Position numbers and translations under genes: made by a program. From NCBI GenBank assembly GCA_030248295.1, contig JASANH010001723.1:744001-808000 (forward strand): a DNA stretch of 64,000 bases, in the 5' to 3' direction. This DNA is from Mesodorylaimus sp. YZB2_4. Lineage: Eukaryota > Nematoda > Enoplea > Dorylaimida > Dorylaimidae. Of this stretch, positions 35,684-44,748 are shown piece by piece. Position 1 is the first letter of the stretch. Each line of letters opens with the position of its first letter. Under the pieces are notes generated by a model. That model ran no database searches. It had not been told where the DNA came from and worked only from the letters and a program-made list of their open reading frames with translations.

Positions 35684-36623
35684 CTATTTGCTAGTTTTTT
35701 TTCTTATCCAAACACATGACTGTGCACTCAACGGATAAGCGACATCCTCCTGGTAGTTTCCTTTTTTAGCTGGAAACACATTCGCAGCTAAAGAAGGAAC
35801 GTCGAACTCGGGCTCCACTTGATGTTCAGGGTCGAGTTCGTCGATGAGTTCCAAATCATCCTGATCAGAATCAGAATCGATCGAAAGATTGTGATCAGGC
35901 TGAACGGAGACTTCGAGGGTAGCATCGCTCGAGTCGGGGATTTCAGTGACTAGCACATGAGCGCTGGGGAGCACGGTGGGTGCTACATGTGGACTAGTCG
36001 ACTGCAAAGCTAAATCGAGTACTTCGTCGTAGTCATCGTCTGAACTCGGGGATAGCTGGGAGTTCGCATTGACTAGTCAGGGCCATCGTGTGGAGAACCC
36101 AGAAAGGGGTCAGGGGTGCGGGAAGCACTTCTTGCGCATACAGGGTGGAGGGTAGATAAGCAAACTCGTGATAACGACTCTCACCAATCCGATGTTCAGA
36201 GGTGACTTCGTCGTCAGGACCGGAAAGGGATCCTTCTTCTGAGTCATTGGCAGTGTCAAAATCAGAGTCAGAGTCGAAGTCAGGCTCGGTAAGAGCATCA
36301 ATTTCTGCAGCAGCTTCTTGATAAGCTCGAATTTCGTCGCCTTTTCTTGATGCAACCGTAAGTTTTTGGGGGCTGACACCGCCTCCACAGAAGCTACAGT
36401 TCATTGCACCAGTAATGTAAGTCTGGGCTCCACAAACACATCTTGTACTGCACGTATATTTCAGGGATTGAGGGTAGAGTACATCATGATTAGGAACAAG
36501 GATCAGGTACGTCGACAGGAAAGGACGGGGACAAATAATGAGAGGAAGTGACTTTGCTATAGGACCATCGGTAAACAGAGTCTCAGAGTAAATTATTTGT
36601 CCAGAGTATGAAAACTCTGTCAC
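35684..36623 (-). CDS. Acidic coding-like region, unrecognised
   Basis: Two adjacent minus-strand frames (36623-36033 and about 36060-35684) have coding-like composition. The first contains CVCGAQTYITGAMNCSFCGGG, a possible four-Cys zinc ribbon, then an Asp/Ser/Glu-rich stretch. The second is also Asp/Glu-rich (DSDSDQDDLELIDELDPE). They are in different frames, and no intron joining them was found. This could be a two-exon gene, a frame-shifted gene, or part of the neighbouring virus-like element. No function is proposed. Confidence 0.3.
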
Positions 36624-37176
36624 TACTATTTCCTGCTTGCAACGTTTTCAAATTTAGGGGCCCCCAAAAAAAAGGTTTTTTCTAGGGCTGGGTTGATCTC
36701 TAATTGATACTTTTTCTCTCCCTGCTTTCCTCTTGTATTTACATTGTTTTCTCTTTTGGCTACCCGTCTTGGTTGGCTTACAAATGACATATTCCTGTCA
36801 GGCAGGCTTGTGCAGAATCTTCCACGCACTCACGACTTCGTCAGTTTGCTATTGCATACCGACGAAGTCGTGAGCACAGTCTTTGCGTGTTGTCCGTCGT
36901 CCAAACTTTTGGCCATGTGGGTGATTGTTCTGCATCTTTATCAGTTTCTTTCACAGGTAGCAAAACTGGTCGATTGACGCTCAGAAAATGCGAACGATTA
37001 AAGTCGATTGGGCAATACATCATACGAGTACACTGCACCTACCGAGGGTTTGGTCATCGCCAATTTTCTCGCACTTGCCTAACCCGCCAAGCTGTGTTAC
37101 ACCTAATCGTAAGTAAGGTGGTCATAAATCACTGGGTTTTTTGGGTTTTTTTTTCTTTTTTTTATGTGAAAAGGGG

Positions 37177-37720
37177 TTAGTAGAGAGGTACACGCTTAGG
37201 TATTAGATGACATGAGAAGGAGCATTTACATGTAGGGTTTCCATCTTCAAACTGTTTCACCTGTCCTTTAGTTTGAGCAACATGCCATTGATCAAGTAGG
37301 AAACGCTTCAGATACATGTGAAAGGTGGCCCTTGACATGGTCGAAGATTGACTTTTGCGTTGGCTGTATAAGTAGTACTTTAGCAGCACTGTGATTACAT
37401 TCAGTCGTTGTCGTGTTGGTTGTGACAAGACAGGGCAATCGTGAACGAAGCCAAAGATCAGATGCAGTGGTGTCCACGTCAAGGTCACATCTTCGTGCTG
37501 AATAAAACCTGCTAGCACGCTATTCCATACCTCTGCGGAGCGAGGACAGATCACCAGCATATGTATGTTCAATGTCATCGTTAGCCTTTCCGCACGCGCG
37601 GCACTCGCTTCTGTCACCAATACCCCGGTTGTGCAGATTGGAGGGGCTAGCCAAGATCCTGTGCAGTATTTTAAATTGAAAAACTCGCAGTTTGCTCGGA
37701 ACTTCTAGTTCTGTGGGCAG
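37177..37720 (-). mobile_element. LINE fragment, 3' end of the reverse-transcriptase ORF
   Basis: A 147-codon frame resembles the C-terminal zinc-knuckle region that follows reverse transcriptase in many LINEs: CPRSAEVWNSVLAGF, then a long hydrophobic stretch and QRLNVITVLLKYYLY. No catalytic domain is present. The opposite end and the boundaries are not defined. Confidence 0.5.
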
Positions 37721-38424
37721 CCGCCAAATTTGGGTCCACGGTCAGTCTCCCAGAGTTGCGTGAAGCGTGCACAATTTTGCATGCCCTGCCGGAGTTGTAC
37801 GCCTACTTGCAAACTGGAACCAACTGTTTATCAGCCTCGCCCGGAGTACGTGAATGGGGCAAAGTTGCGATATATTGCAAGTAGGGGCAGGGGACTTGGG
37901 GAGGTAGGAGAGATGGAAAAGATGAACGGCGGCCAGGGCGCCAAGGCTTGTAGGAGCGCGAAGTGCAGGGGGAGGCGAAACTTTTAGAAATAACTGCTTT
38001 ATAATTTGCGCGCCTTTTATAAATGCGCCTTTTACGCATTTCCCTGTTGTGGAAGCTATGTTTCAAACTTTTATACCTTCAGGTCAGGTCTTGGTTTTCA
38101 GCCCAGATACAATTTGATCGCTCTTCCTTCCTTTTCTTTCTTCCTCAGGGTTGCCAGACGCTCAAAGTGAATCCCGTCGCACGTGACTCTAAACCTTCAC
38201 AAAACCTTCATCACTTATCCAAAAGCTGTCAATAATTCCCTCACAAAAAAATGCTTGCGGTATCAACGAGCTGGAGTCACAACGAGGCCAGACAAAGGGA
38301 GCATCAAGCTTTCACTGAACGGCGCCTCGCTAGCTGAAACATGTCTTCGATAAAATCTAATGGCTCATAAGCACCCTCAAAAACAAGATTAGTGGAGACC
38401 ACCATTGTCGACAAGAACACTTTT

Positions 38425-38760
38425 TCTGCTACCCCAATTGCAAATTTGAAGCGATGATGAAAAGTTTAATCCCAGGCATTGATCTAAATGAGTTTATGAG
38501 CAAAGTAAACGTTTCCGTTCATCCAGACAACCTTAAATGTTCAACGAGTTTGGAAAAGTGTCCCAATGTCACGGCAGATATTATTCGTTCGTTGGCAATA
38601 TTGGTAGTTTGGTTCAACAAGAAGTTCAACAGAAACAAACAGCTCGTGTACCGCAACCTACCCATCCATAGGACCATCTTCTCAGGAAACGGGTTTCTTT
38701 TTATGGTCCATTTCAAACTAGATACAGGTGGGGGGCTGACCCAAGTGGAATAAATACCAG
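38425..38760 (+). pseudogene. Possible upstream exon of the M13 metallopeptidase gene
   Basis: The plus-strand frame beginning before 38454 includes LKRMMKSLIPGIDLNEFMSK, resembling the N-terminal domain of M13 peptidases (L..L.P.IDW..YL). A Val/Pro stretch and a helix follow. It lies 1.4 kb upstream of the next exon, in the same orientation. The match is weak and no splice borders were confirmed. Confidence 0.35.
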
Positions 38761-39455
38761 CAGTCAGCGACGGGTGACCGCGTTGGAAATTTTTTGTGTA
38801 TTTTGACCCATTTATAATATGATTTGATTTTTATCAAATTCTGAATTCCGGCCTTCTATGTGCATGAACGAATATCCTTAAGCACTTTCGCCAGGCTGTG
38901 CTATTTTGACGCTTGACTCTGTTTATTTCAGCTGAACATACTATAAAGCTGAAATATTATAGCTGAAATACTGTACGCATGAACTATAAATCAGGGAAAA
39001 GTTTTTAAAAATGCTCTGCCATGCTATTCACTCTCTGGCCAAACACCTCCGCTCCAATTTAAAATCCATGAAATCATTTACGCTTGCTTCCCCTAGCCAT
39101 CAGTGTCATCCAAACCTCCCATGCTTGTATAGTAAAGTATGGACGTGTGCATGGGCAATCCTATGGTGATGCGCTGGCAAAGTAATCTTGGCCTAGCGCA
39201 GGTTGAAGGTGAATATCTACGGCTACGTGCGTAGCCGGCTACGGTACTGTAGATGCTTTGCCATGCCAATAGAGCCAGACCCTGGGGACAGCACCTTATG
39301 CATATTGCACCTAAATTTTTGTTTTTATTTTTAATTCAAACGCGATTGTCTTACTATCAGTAAACTGATGCTGCGTAAACAAGTTAGAGATTCCTCCCGC
39401 CTTATTGTTAATTGGCATTCCCCACCTCCAATAAGGATCATTCCACCAGCTTTAA

Positions 39456-40044
39456 GCCGTAGTTGGTCGAACTCTTGGGTCCACAGACCCAACGCATGTT
39501 ATAACACAGGGCGAAACGGTTTTATCTGCATATCTCGACAACCAGCCATTATTTTGCAAAACCGTTTGGTAGTATCATAGGTTGATAGGTAGGACATGCT
39601 AGTACCAAAAATTATCGAAATCTATCAAGCGGTTCTCAAACGGCGGCCCGAAAACCCCAAAAAAGTGCCCAAAAACAATAATAACTTCAATTGAAACATG
39701 AATCGTTTGAAAGGAACCTAGTTGGTCTCACTGTTTGCAGCATCAAGTAGCAACTGTACGATGCCTGTGCTAGAAGATAGTTCTTCCTTTCGTACGATTC
39801 ATGTTTCAATTGAAGTTATTATTGTTTTTGGGCACTTTTTGGGGGTTTTCGGGCCGCCGTTTGAGAATCGCTTGATCGATTTCGATAATTTTTGGTACTA
39901 GCATGTCCTACCTATCAACCTATGATACTACCAAACGGTTTTGCATAATAATGGCTGGTTGTCGAGATATGCAGATAAAACCGTTTCGCCCTGTGTTATA
40001 ACATGCGTTGGGTCTGTGGACCCAAGAGTTCGACCAACTACGGG
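39456..40044. mobile_element. TTAA-flanked long-hairpin MITE (piggyBac-like)
   Basis: Two arms of about 265 bases (39456-39718 and 39780-40044) are near-perfect reverse complements around a loop of about 60 bases. The ends are GCCGTAGTTGGTCG and, on the other side, CCCGTAGTTGGTCG read inward. TTAA borders both ends (39452-39455 and 40045-40048). There is no coding capacity. The arms differ at only a few positions, so the element is young or kept similar by conversion. It lies between two exons of the metallopeptidase gene. Confidence 0.85.
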
Positions 40045-40608
40045 TTAATGAACTTATTTGCAGCATAATCTCACCAGTATATTTTTGCATATTGATAAAG
40101 TTTGAGGTCGCTTTTTGTCAGTCTTTTGTAACTCTTTTTCATTCTCTAGACACATAATTATGTAGCAGCAGTCAACAGAATCTACATGGATCACTTTGGT
40201 CGAAACGCGAAACAAATGGACGGCTGCCTTCTGCAACTTGTGAGGAATATTTTCATCGCCTTTCGCTTTTTGCTAAACACAGTCGACTGGTTGGATTGGG
40301 AAGACAGGGAAAGGGTGCAACAGAGGATCGATGAAATAAAGATTCACACGGGATACCCTCTATGGTTGGACGAAGAAATTGAACTGAACAAACGCACCCA
40401 AAATCCTGAGCACAAGACAAACCCAAACATTAACGACGTTTTGATTCGGCAAAAACTATTCGACGACAGAATTCAAAGTTTGTTGTATGAGAGTTACGTC
40501 ACCGAACCTTCTAGCCCATCGGCAGAGCCACCGTATCCATCAATTAAGATCGGTGCCAATTACGCTGAATACTACCCAAAATTGAACCGTGGTTACCGAA
40601 CATACATA

Positions 40609-40613
40609 GTCCG
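40609..40613. repeat. Target-site duplication, left copy
   Basis: GTCCG directly before the left LTR. The same five bases follow the right LTR at 44749-44753. Five bases is usual for BEL/Pao integration. Confidence 0.85.
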
Positions 40614-40902
40614 TGTAGCGAGATAAGCGTTGTGGAAGCGTTTAGCAGCAGAGAGAATGATCGAACCGACTGCTCTGGTCGGCCGACGACGAGAGACTGA
40701 GTATAGACAAACTTCGTTACACTGTCTTTACGGACAAAGGTAAGCAGGCGACCTCTCTGGTCGGAGACAGAACGAAGAATGAGCCACAGGAGAGCGAACT
40801 AGGCATAAAAGAGGAAAAGAGTCAAATCGTAAAGTCACGGATCGACGATGCTTCTCCTGGGCTGTAATGTGAGCGTTGAATCCATCGCGCTCCGTCGCGA
40901 CA
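40614..40902 (-). repeat. 3' LTR of the BEL/Pao element
   Basis: 289 bases, identical by eye to the copy at 44460-44748. It is the 3' LTR because the gag frame runs leftward. Confidence 0.9.
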
Positions 40903-41180
40903 CTCCGGCGGGCGAGAGACGCCCAGGGAAGGGAAAAGTTGGGACCAGAGTTCATGGATTCCTGAAACGATTTGCTCACGAGGGGGTTCTATCAGAAAGG
41001 TATTGTATATTATAGTGGGATTAGTCTACCAAAAAGAGAGAAGGGAGCGTTTAGATACTACAGAAGAGTTATTCATGCGAAAACCAAACTTTCCGATCAA
41101 ACTTTAGATACGTATTTAGATAAACTCGACGAAAGACCTTTAGATAAGACTTAAATAGATCTAAGACGTATTTGCATGCT

Positions 41181-44100
41181 TTATACATCTGACTGTTGTG
41201 CGTGCGAGGCAGCGCATTCAAGAGGATACAGATTCTGGATAGGGCGACGAATCGTTCGTCCAGACGAGATTCGGATGGTGGCGCTGCGGACTTGCCCATC
41301 CGTGCCGCGTTTCAAATCGACGATTTTGCCCATGCGCCAGTGCATTCTGGGAGCGGGCGCTTTCACAAGAACGATTTCCCCTATTTGGGGAGCATCAGGG
41401 GACTTGATTCGGGGCTGGCGGTGCGTCCAACGAAGTTTCTTCATTAGGGACGTAGGGGTGATGCTCAATGCACGAATCGGAAGATAGGACAAGATGCAGT
41501 TCAAGTTCTTTTCCAAGTCGAGTTTCGTCTTGACCAGGAGGCGACCACGATAGCCGGGGTCAGCGTGAGTAATAGGGAGCGTTTTCATGACTTGGACAGC
41601 GGGAATAGGAGTGAACAGGTGAGCGGGATATGAGCCACCATCGGGGCGTTTTCGTACCAAGCGATTTCGAATGACGGAGGAAGCGATCGGTTGACGAATG
41701 GGTTTACCAATCCTTTGCCGAATAGCGGGCGGAGTATGCGAAACTCCGATGTGTTCCAGGCGGACATTAGTGCCGAAATTGAGAGGGCGAGAAGATACAT
41801 TTCTTTTTAGAAGCAGTACGGAATTCTTTACTGTGGCCAGAAGATCGGCTTTGGCCAAACGTGAGTTACTCGTACATCGGATGATGCCCTCTGCGTCGAC
41901 GAAGGTGTGTAGATTTAAAATTTTCTTTGATGGCGTACTTTCGCGATTTTGTAGATCATGGGCTACTGTAGCCGCAGGAAGGGAATGTGAATCGTTGACG
42001 TCAGGAGCTGAGATTTTCAGAGGAGTGGGCCACTCGTTGGGCGCATTGAATAGGAAATCAGGTTCTTTCAGACTCGAGATGAGAGTAGCGACAGTTTTCA
42101 AGGAGTCATATGGCGATGCTGTGTCTATTGGACTTGAATTTCCAGGGACGAAGCTAGACGAGATCGTAGAGTGTAGATCATTCTCGAACTTGCGTAGTAC
42201 CGATTTATCGTTAGCATCAGATGAACAGTCACGAATTCCGATTTGTTCAGGTTTCAAATTTGTCAAAGGATCGGCCATGTTTATGGCATGCGAGTCGAAA
42301 GAGTTCAGACAAGGCGAATCGATTTCAGAATGAGTGTTCGTGAGAAGAAGTGTCGTATGCGAGACGATGTTTGCCGATTCATTCGTAGCAGATGGAGTTG
42401 GTGATTCTCCTTTTCCAGTAAGGATCCACCCCAGACGAGAAGGAATGAGAGATAGCGGAGTGCTTCCCGGCACTGAGACACTGGAGTCAGCGAAGATTTG
42501 ATCCCAGTATTCTGCGCCAATTAGAATGTCGACAATACGGGACTCCGAAGCATACGGAATAGTATCGGCTAGATCGTAGGACTGCAGGAATGTCTCAGCT
42601 TCTGGAGATAGGGTTGCCATCGGGCGAACCGTCGGGTCGGTTATCTTCGGAATGACATAAGCTCTGATGCTGAGATCGAAGCCATCGCGAGTGCGAATGG
42701 AGAAAGCTACCAAGCGGGAACTGAAGGAATTCATGATGCCACCGAAAGAAGAGACGCGAATCTGCTCTGTTCGAATAACAGGAGCACCAATTCGCCTAGC
42801 GAATTCTGAAGAAACGTAGGATCGTTGACTTGCAGAATCAAGTACAGCGTGGCCATCGAAGAACGGCTTTGATGGACCAGAACGAGCGGTGACCTTGGCG
42901 GACAACATGAAAGAAGAGCGGAGGGGGCTTGGAGCTATGCAGGATGTTGTTTGCCCAGATGAGGGGCAGGTCGTAGAGTGAGATGTAGCGGAGGAGGAGG
43001 AAGAACCGCAGAGCGAACGATGATGCCTTCCACGGCAAGATGGGCAGTTCTTAGTACTTTTGCAATCACCAATGCGATGACTGCTAGACAGACAGTTGAA
43101 GCAGAGTTTCTTTTCTGAACATTGTTTCTTGCGATCGTTGGGCGTAGGATACTTCGGGCATTCGCTGGGCCAGTGACTACCATTGCAGAGCTGGCACATA
43201 GGCGATTTCGTTGGAGAGGGTTGAGAGGCACGGCGGCCATTCGCAGCGGAGTTATTCGTAGCGAGATTCATCGTTGTAAAGACGCGTTGGCGACTAGCCG
43301 CGTTCTGAGCGAGGGACCGATTCCTTACGTGTTCTGACGTTCCAACTTCAGGAGACGACGCTGTATTACGAGAGCAGTTTTCCATATATTCTGAGGTTTC
43401 GATATGATCTTGGAGTAGGATGATCAGGGACTCGACGGTGAACGGCTTCTTACCGTTTTCTTTGAACAATTTCATCGCGAGAGTAGATGGAAGAAGATCT
43501 TTGAGCATGATTGCGAGGCTGTGCTCGTTTTGAATAGGAATGCCAAGAGCAATGAGCGAGTTATAGTTTGCGTTCAACTCGTCAAAGAAATTACGCAGCG
43601 CGCGTGCCTCGTTCTTAGGTGCCTTGAGTGCGTGAATGTTCTGCAGATGTTTCGTGACGATGAGATCTTTCTTTCCGAAACGATCTTCGATCGTTTTCAA
43701 AGCGACGGCGTAGTTCTCGCTCGTCACGGATAACCCTTCAATAGCCCTAGCGGCCGGACTTCCCTCTTTCAGGCGGGACTTAAGATAGTGAAGTTTCAAG
43801 ACATCCGAGAGATCCTCCTGACTATGCACACAAGCCATAAAGGCGTCCATGAACTCCTGGTACTTGGAGGGGGTCCCGTCAAACATAGGGGGCTCAAAAG
43901 AAGGCAATCGTACCTTGTTTCCCCTTTGGACCACTGGAGGCGCGGCGGGAGCTTCAGGGATCGCCAGACGTCGCCGTTCGTTCTCCATCTGAATTTCGTG
44001 CAGTTCCTGGCGACGTTTCCTTTCTTCGCGGCGTTCTTCAATTTCGACTCGACTGTCGAGAATCTTAAGTATGCTCGCGAATTCGGCGTCGAGATCGTAG

Positions 44101-44375
44101 TACTGGGAGGACAGTTCGTCGAATTGCGCGATTTCTTCTTGGAAGCCATTGACTTGTTCGTCTTCCGACGCATCGACGAACGCGTTGTACCGAGTTTCAT
44201 AGGCCACGAACAGTTTCTGGAGTTTCGATTTTGCTAATTCGATCGTAGACTTTACGTCTGGAATTTCGTCCAGGGCGCAATTGGTTGAGCCGTCTTTGTC
44301 GATTTGAGTAGATCGGAGCGCCTTTCGGAGACGTTCGCGAATAGGACCAAGCTGTTGCCGAGATTTCGAGGCCAT
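41181..44375 (-). CDS. BEL/Pao gag-protease polyprotein, fused to integrase-end remnants
   Basis: One uninterrupted frame of 1064 codons. Residues 50-140 are coiled-coil. Residues about 155-310 match the DUF1759 gag domain. Zinc knuckles lie at 394-406 (CQLCNGSHWPSEC), 425-438 (CFNCLSSSHRIGDC) and 444-456. Residues 500-660 are the DUF1758-type aspartic protease with DSAS at 513-516. The linker normally preceding reverse transcriptase is at 700-740. The frame then jumps to the start of the integrase (VDAEGIIRCTS near 827, H..GVSHT near 876) and ends in the C-terminal DUF5641-like block (HWRMGKIVDL). Polymerase, RNase H and most of the integrase core are absent without loss of frame. It may be a non-autonomous element supplying Gag and protease only. 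Confidence 0.9.
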   Translation of the reverse strand: MASKSRQQLGPIRERLRKALRSTQIDKDGSTNCALDEIPDVKSTIELAKSKLQKLFVAYETRYNAFVDASEDEQVNGFQEEIAQFDELSSQYYDLDAEFASILKILDSRVEIEERREERKRRQELHEIQMENERRRLAIPEAPAAPPVVQRGNKVRLPSFEPPMFDGTPSKYQEFMDAFMACVHSQEDLSDVLKLHYLKSRLKEGSPAARAIEGLSVTSENYAVALKTIEDRFGKKDLIVTKHLQNIHALKAPKNEARALRNFFDELNANYNSLIALGIPIQNEHSLAIMLKDLLPSTLAMKLFKENGKKPFTVESLIILLQDHIETSEYMENCSRNTASSPEVGTSEHVRNRSLAQNAASRQRVFTTMNLATNNSAANGRRASQPSPTKSPMCQLCNGSHWPSECPKYPTPNDRKKQCSEKKLCFNCLSSSHRIGDCKSTKNCPSCRGRHHRSLCGSSSSSATSHSTTCPSSGQTTSCIAPSPLRSSFMLSAKVTARSGPSKPFFDGHAVLDSASQRSYVSSEFARRIGAPVIRTEQIRVSSFGGIMNSFSSRLVAFSIRTRDGFDLSIRAYVIPKITDPTVRPMATLSPEAETFLQSYDLADTIPYASESRIVDILIGAEYWDQIFADSSVSVPGSTPLSLIPSRLGWILTGKGESPTPSATNESANIVSHTTLLLTNTHSEIDSPCLNSFDSHAINMADPLTNLKPEQIGIRDCSSDANDKSVLRKFENDLHSTISSSFVPGNSSPIDTASPYDSLKTVATLISSLKEPDFLFNAPNEWPTPLKISAPDVNDSHSLPAATVAHDLQNRESTPSKKILNLHTFVDAEGIIRCTSNSRLAKADLLATVKNSVLLLKRNVSSRPLNFGTNVRLEHIGVSHTPPAIRQRIGKPIRQPIASSVIRNRLVRKRPDGGSYPAHLFTPIPAVQVMKTLPITHADPGYRGRLLVKTKLDLEKNLNCILSYLPIRALSITPTSLMKKLRWTHRQPRIKSPDAPQIGEIVLVKAPAPRMHWRMGKIVDLKRGTDGQVRSATIRISSGRTIRRPIQNLYPLECAASHAQQSDV

Positions 44376-44441
44376 CTTTACACCGCACCGCCGCCTTCCA
44401 GGCGAAGTAGTCGACGAATGGCGAGGCGAAGATTGGACGAA

Positions 44442-44457
44442 CCACTTTCTGCTACCA
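44442..44457 (-). other. Primer-binding site of the retrotransposon
   Basis: TGGTAGCAGAAAGTGG on the minus strand, two bases inside the 5' LTR. The first ten bases match the complement of the CCA end of animal initiator-Met tRNA as I remember it. Confidence 0.6.
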
Positions 44458-44459
44458 CT

Positions 44460-44748
44460 TGTAGCGAGATAAGCGTTGTGGAAGCGTTTAGCAGCAGAGA
44501 GAATGATCGAACCGACTGCTCTGGTCGGCCGACGACGAGAGACTGAGTATAGACAAACTTCGTTACACTGTCTTTACGGACAAAGGTAAGCAGGCGACCT
44601 CTCTGGTCGGAGACAGAACGAAGAATGAGCCACAGGAGAGCGAACTAGGCATAAAAGAGGAAAAGAGTCAAATCGTAAAGTCACGGATCGACGATGCTTC
44701 TCCTGGGCTGTAATGTGAGCGTTGAATCCATCGCGCTCCGTCGCGACA
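44460..44748 (-). repeat. 5' LTR of the BEL/Pao element
   Basis: 289 bases, identical by eye to the 3' LTR. Promoter activity directed leftward would run antisense to the host metallopeptidase gene. Confidence 0.9.

Larger units (their letters stand above)
40614..44748 (-). mobile_element. BEL/Pao LTR retrotransposon, internally deleted
   Basis: A 4,135-base element on the minus strand. The LTRs (44460-44748 as 5' LTR, 40614-40902 as 3' LTR) are both 289 bases and look identical by eye. They begin TGTCGCGACG and end CGCTACA on the element's strand. A five-base target duplication (GTCCG) flanks it. Two bases inside the 5' LTR is a primer-binding site reading TGGTAGCAGAAAGTGG, compatible with the 3' end of an animal initiator-Met tRNA. 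A single long gag-protease frame occupies 41181-44375. Reverse transcriptase and RNase H are missing. Identical LTRs imply a recent insertion. Confidence 0.93.

Noticed and set aside
40728-40979. Short minus-strand frame repeated at 44574-44801
   Set aside because: It is LTR sequence, repeated because the LTRs are identical.
43788-44237. 149-codon plus-strand frame inside the BEL gag
   Set aside because: Antisense shadow of the gag frame.
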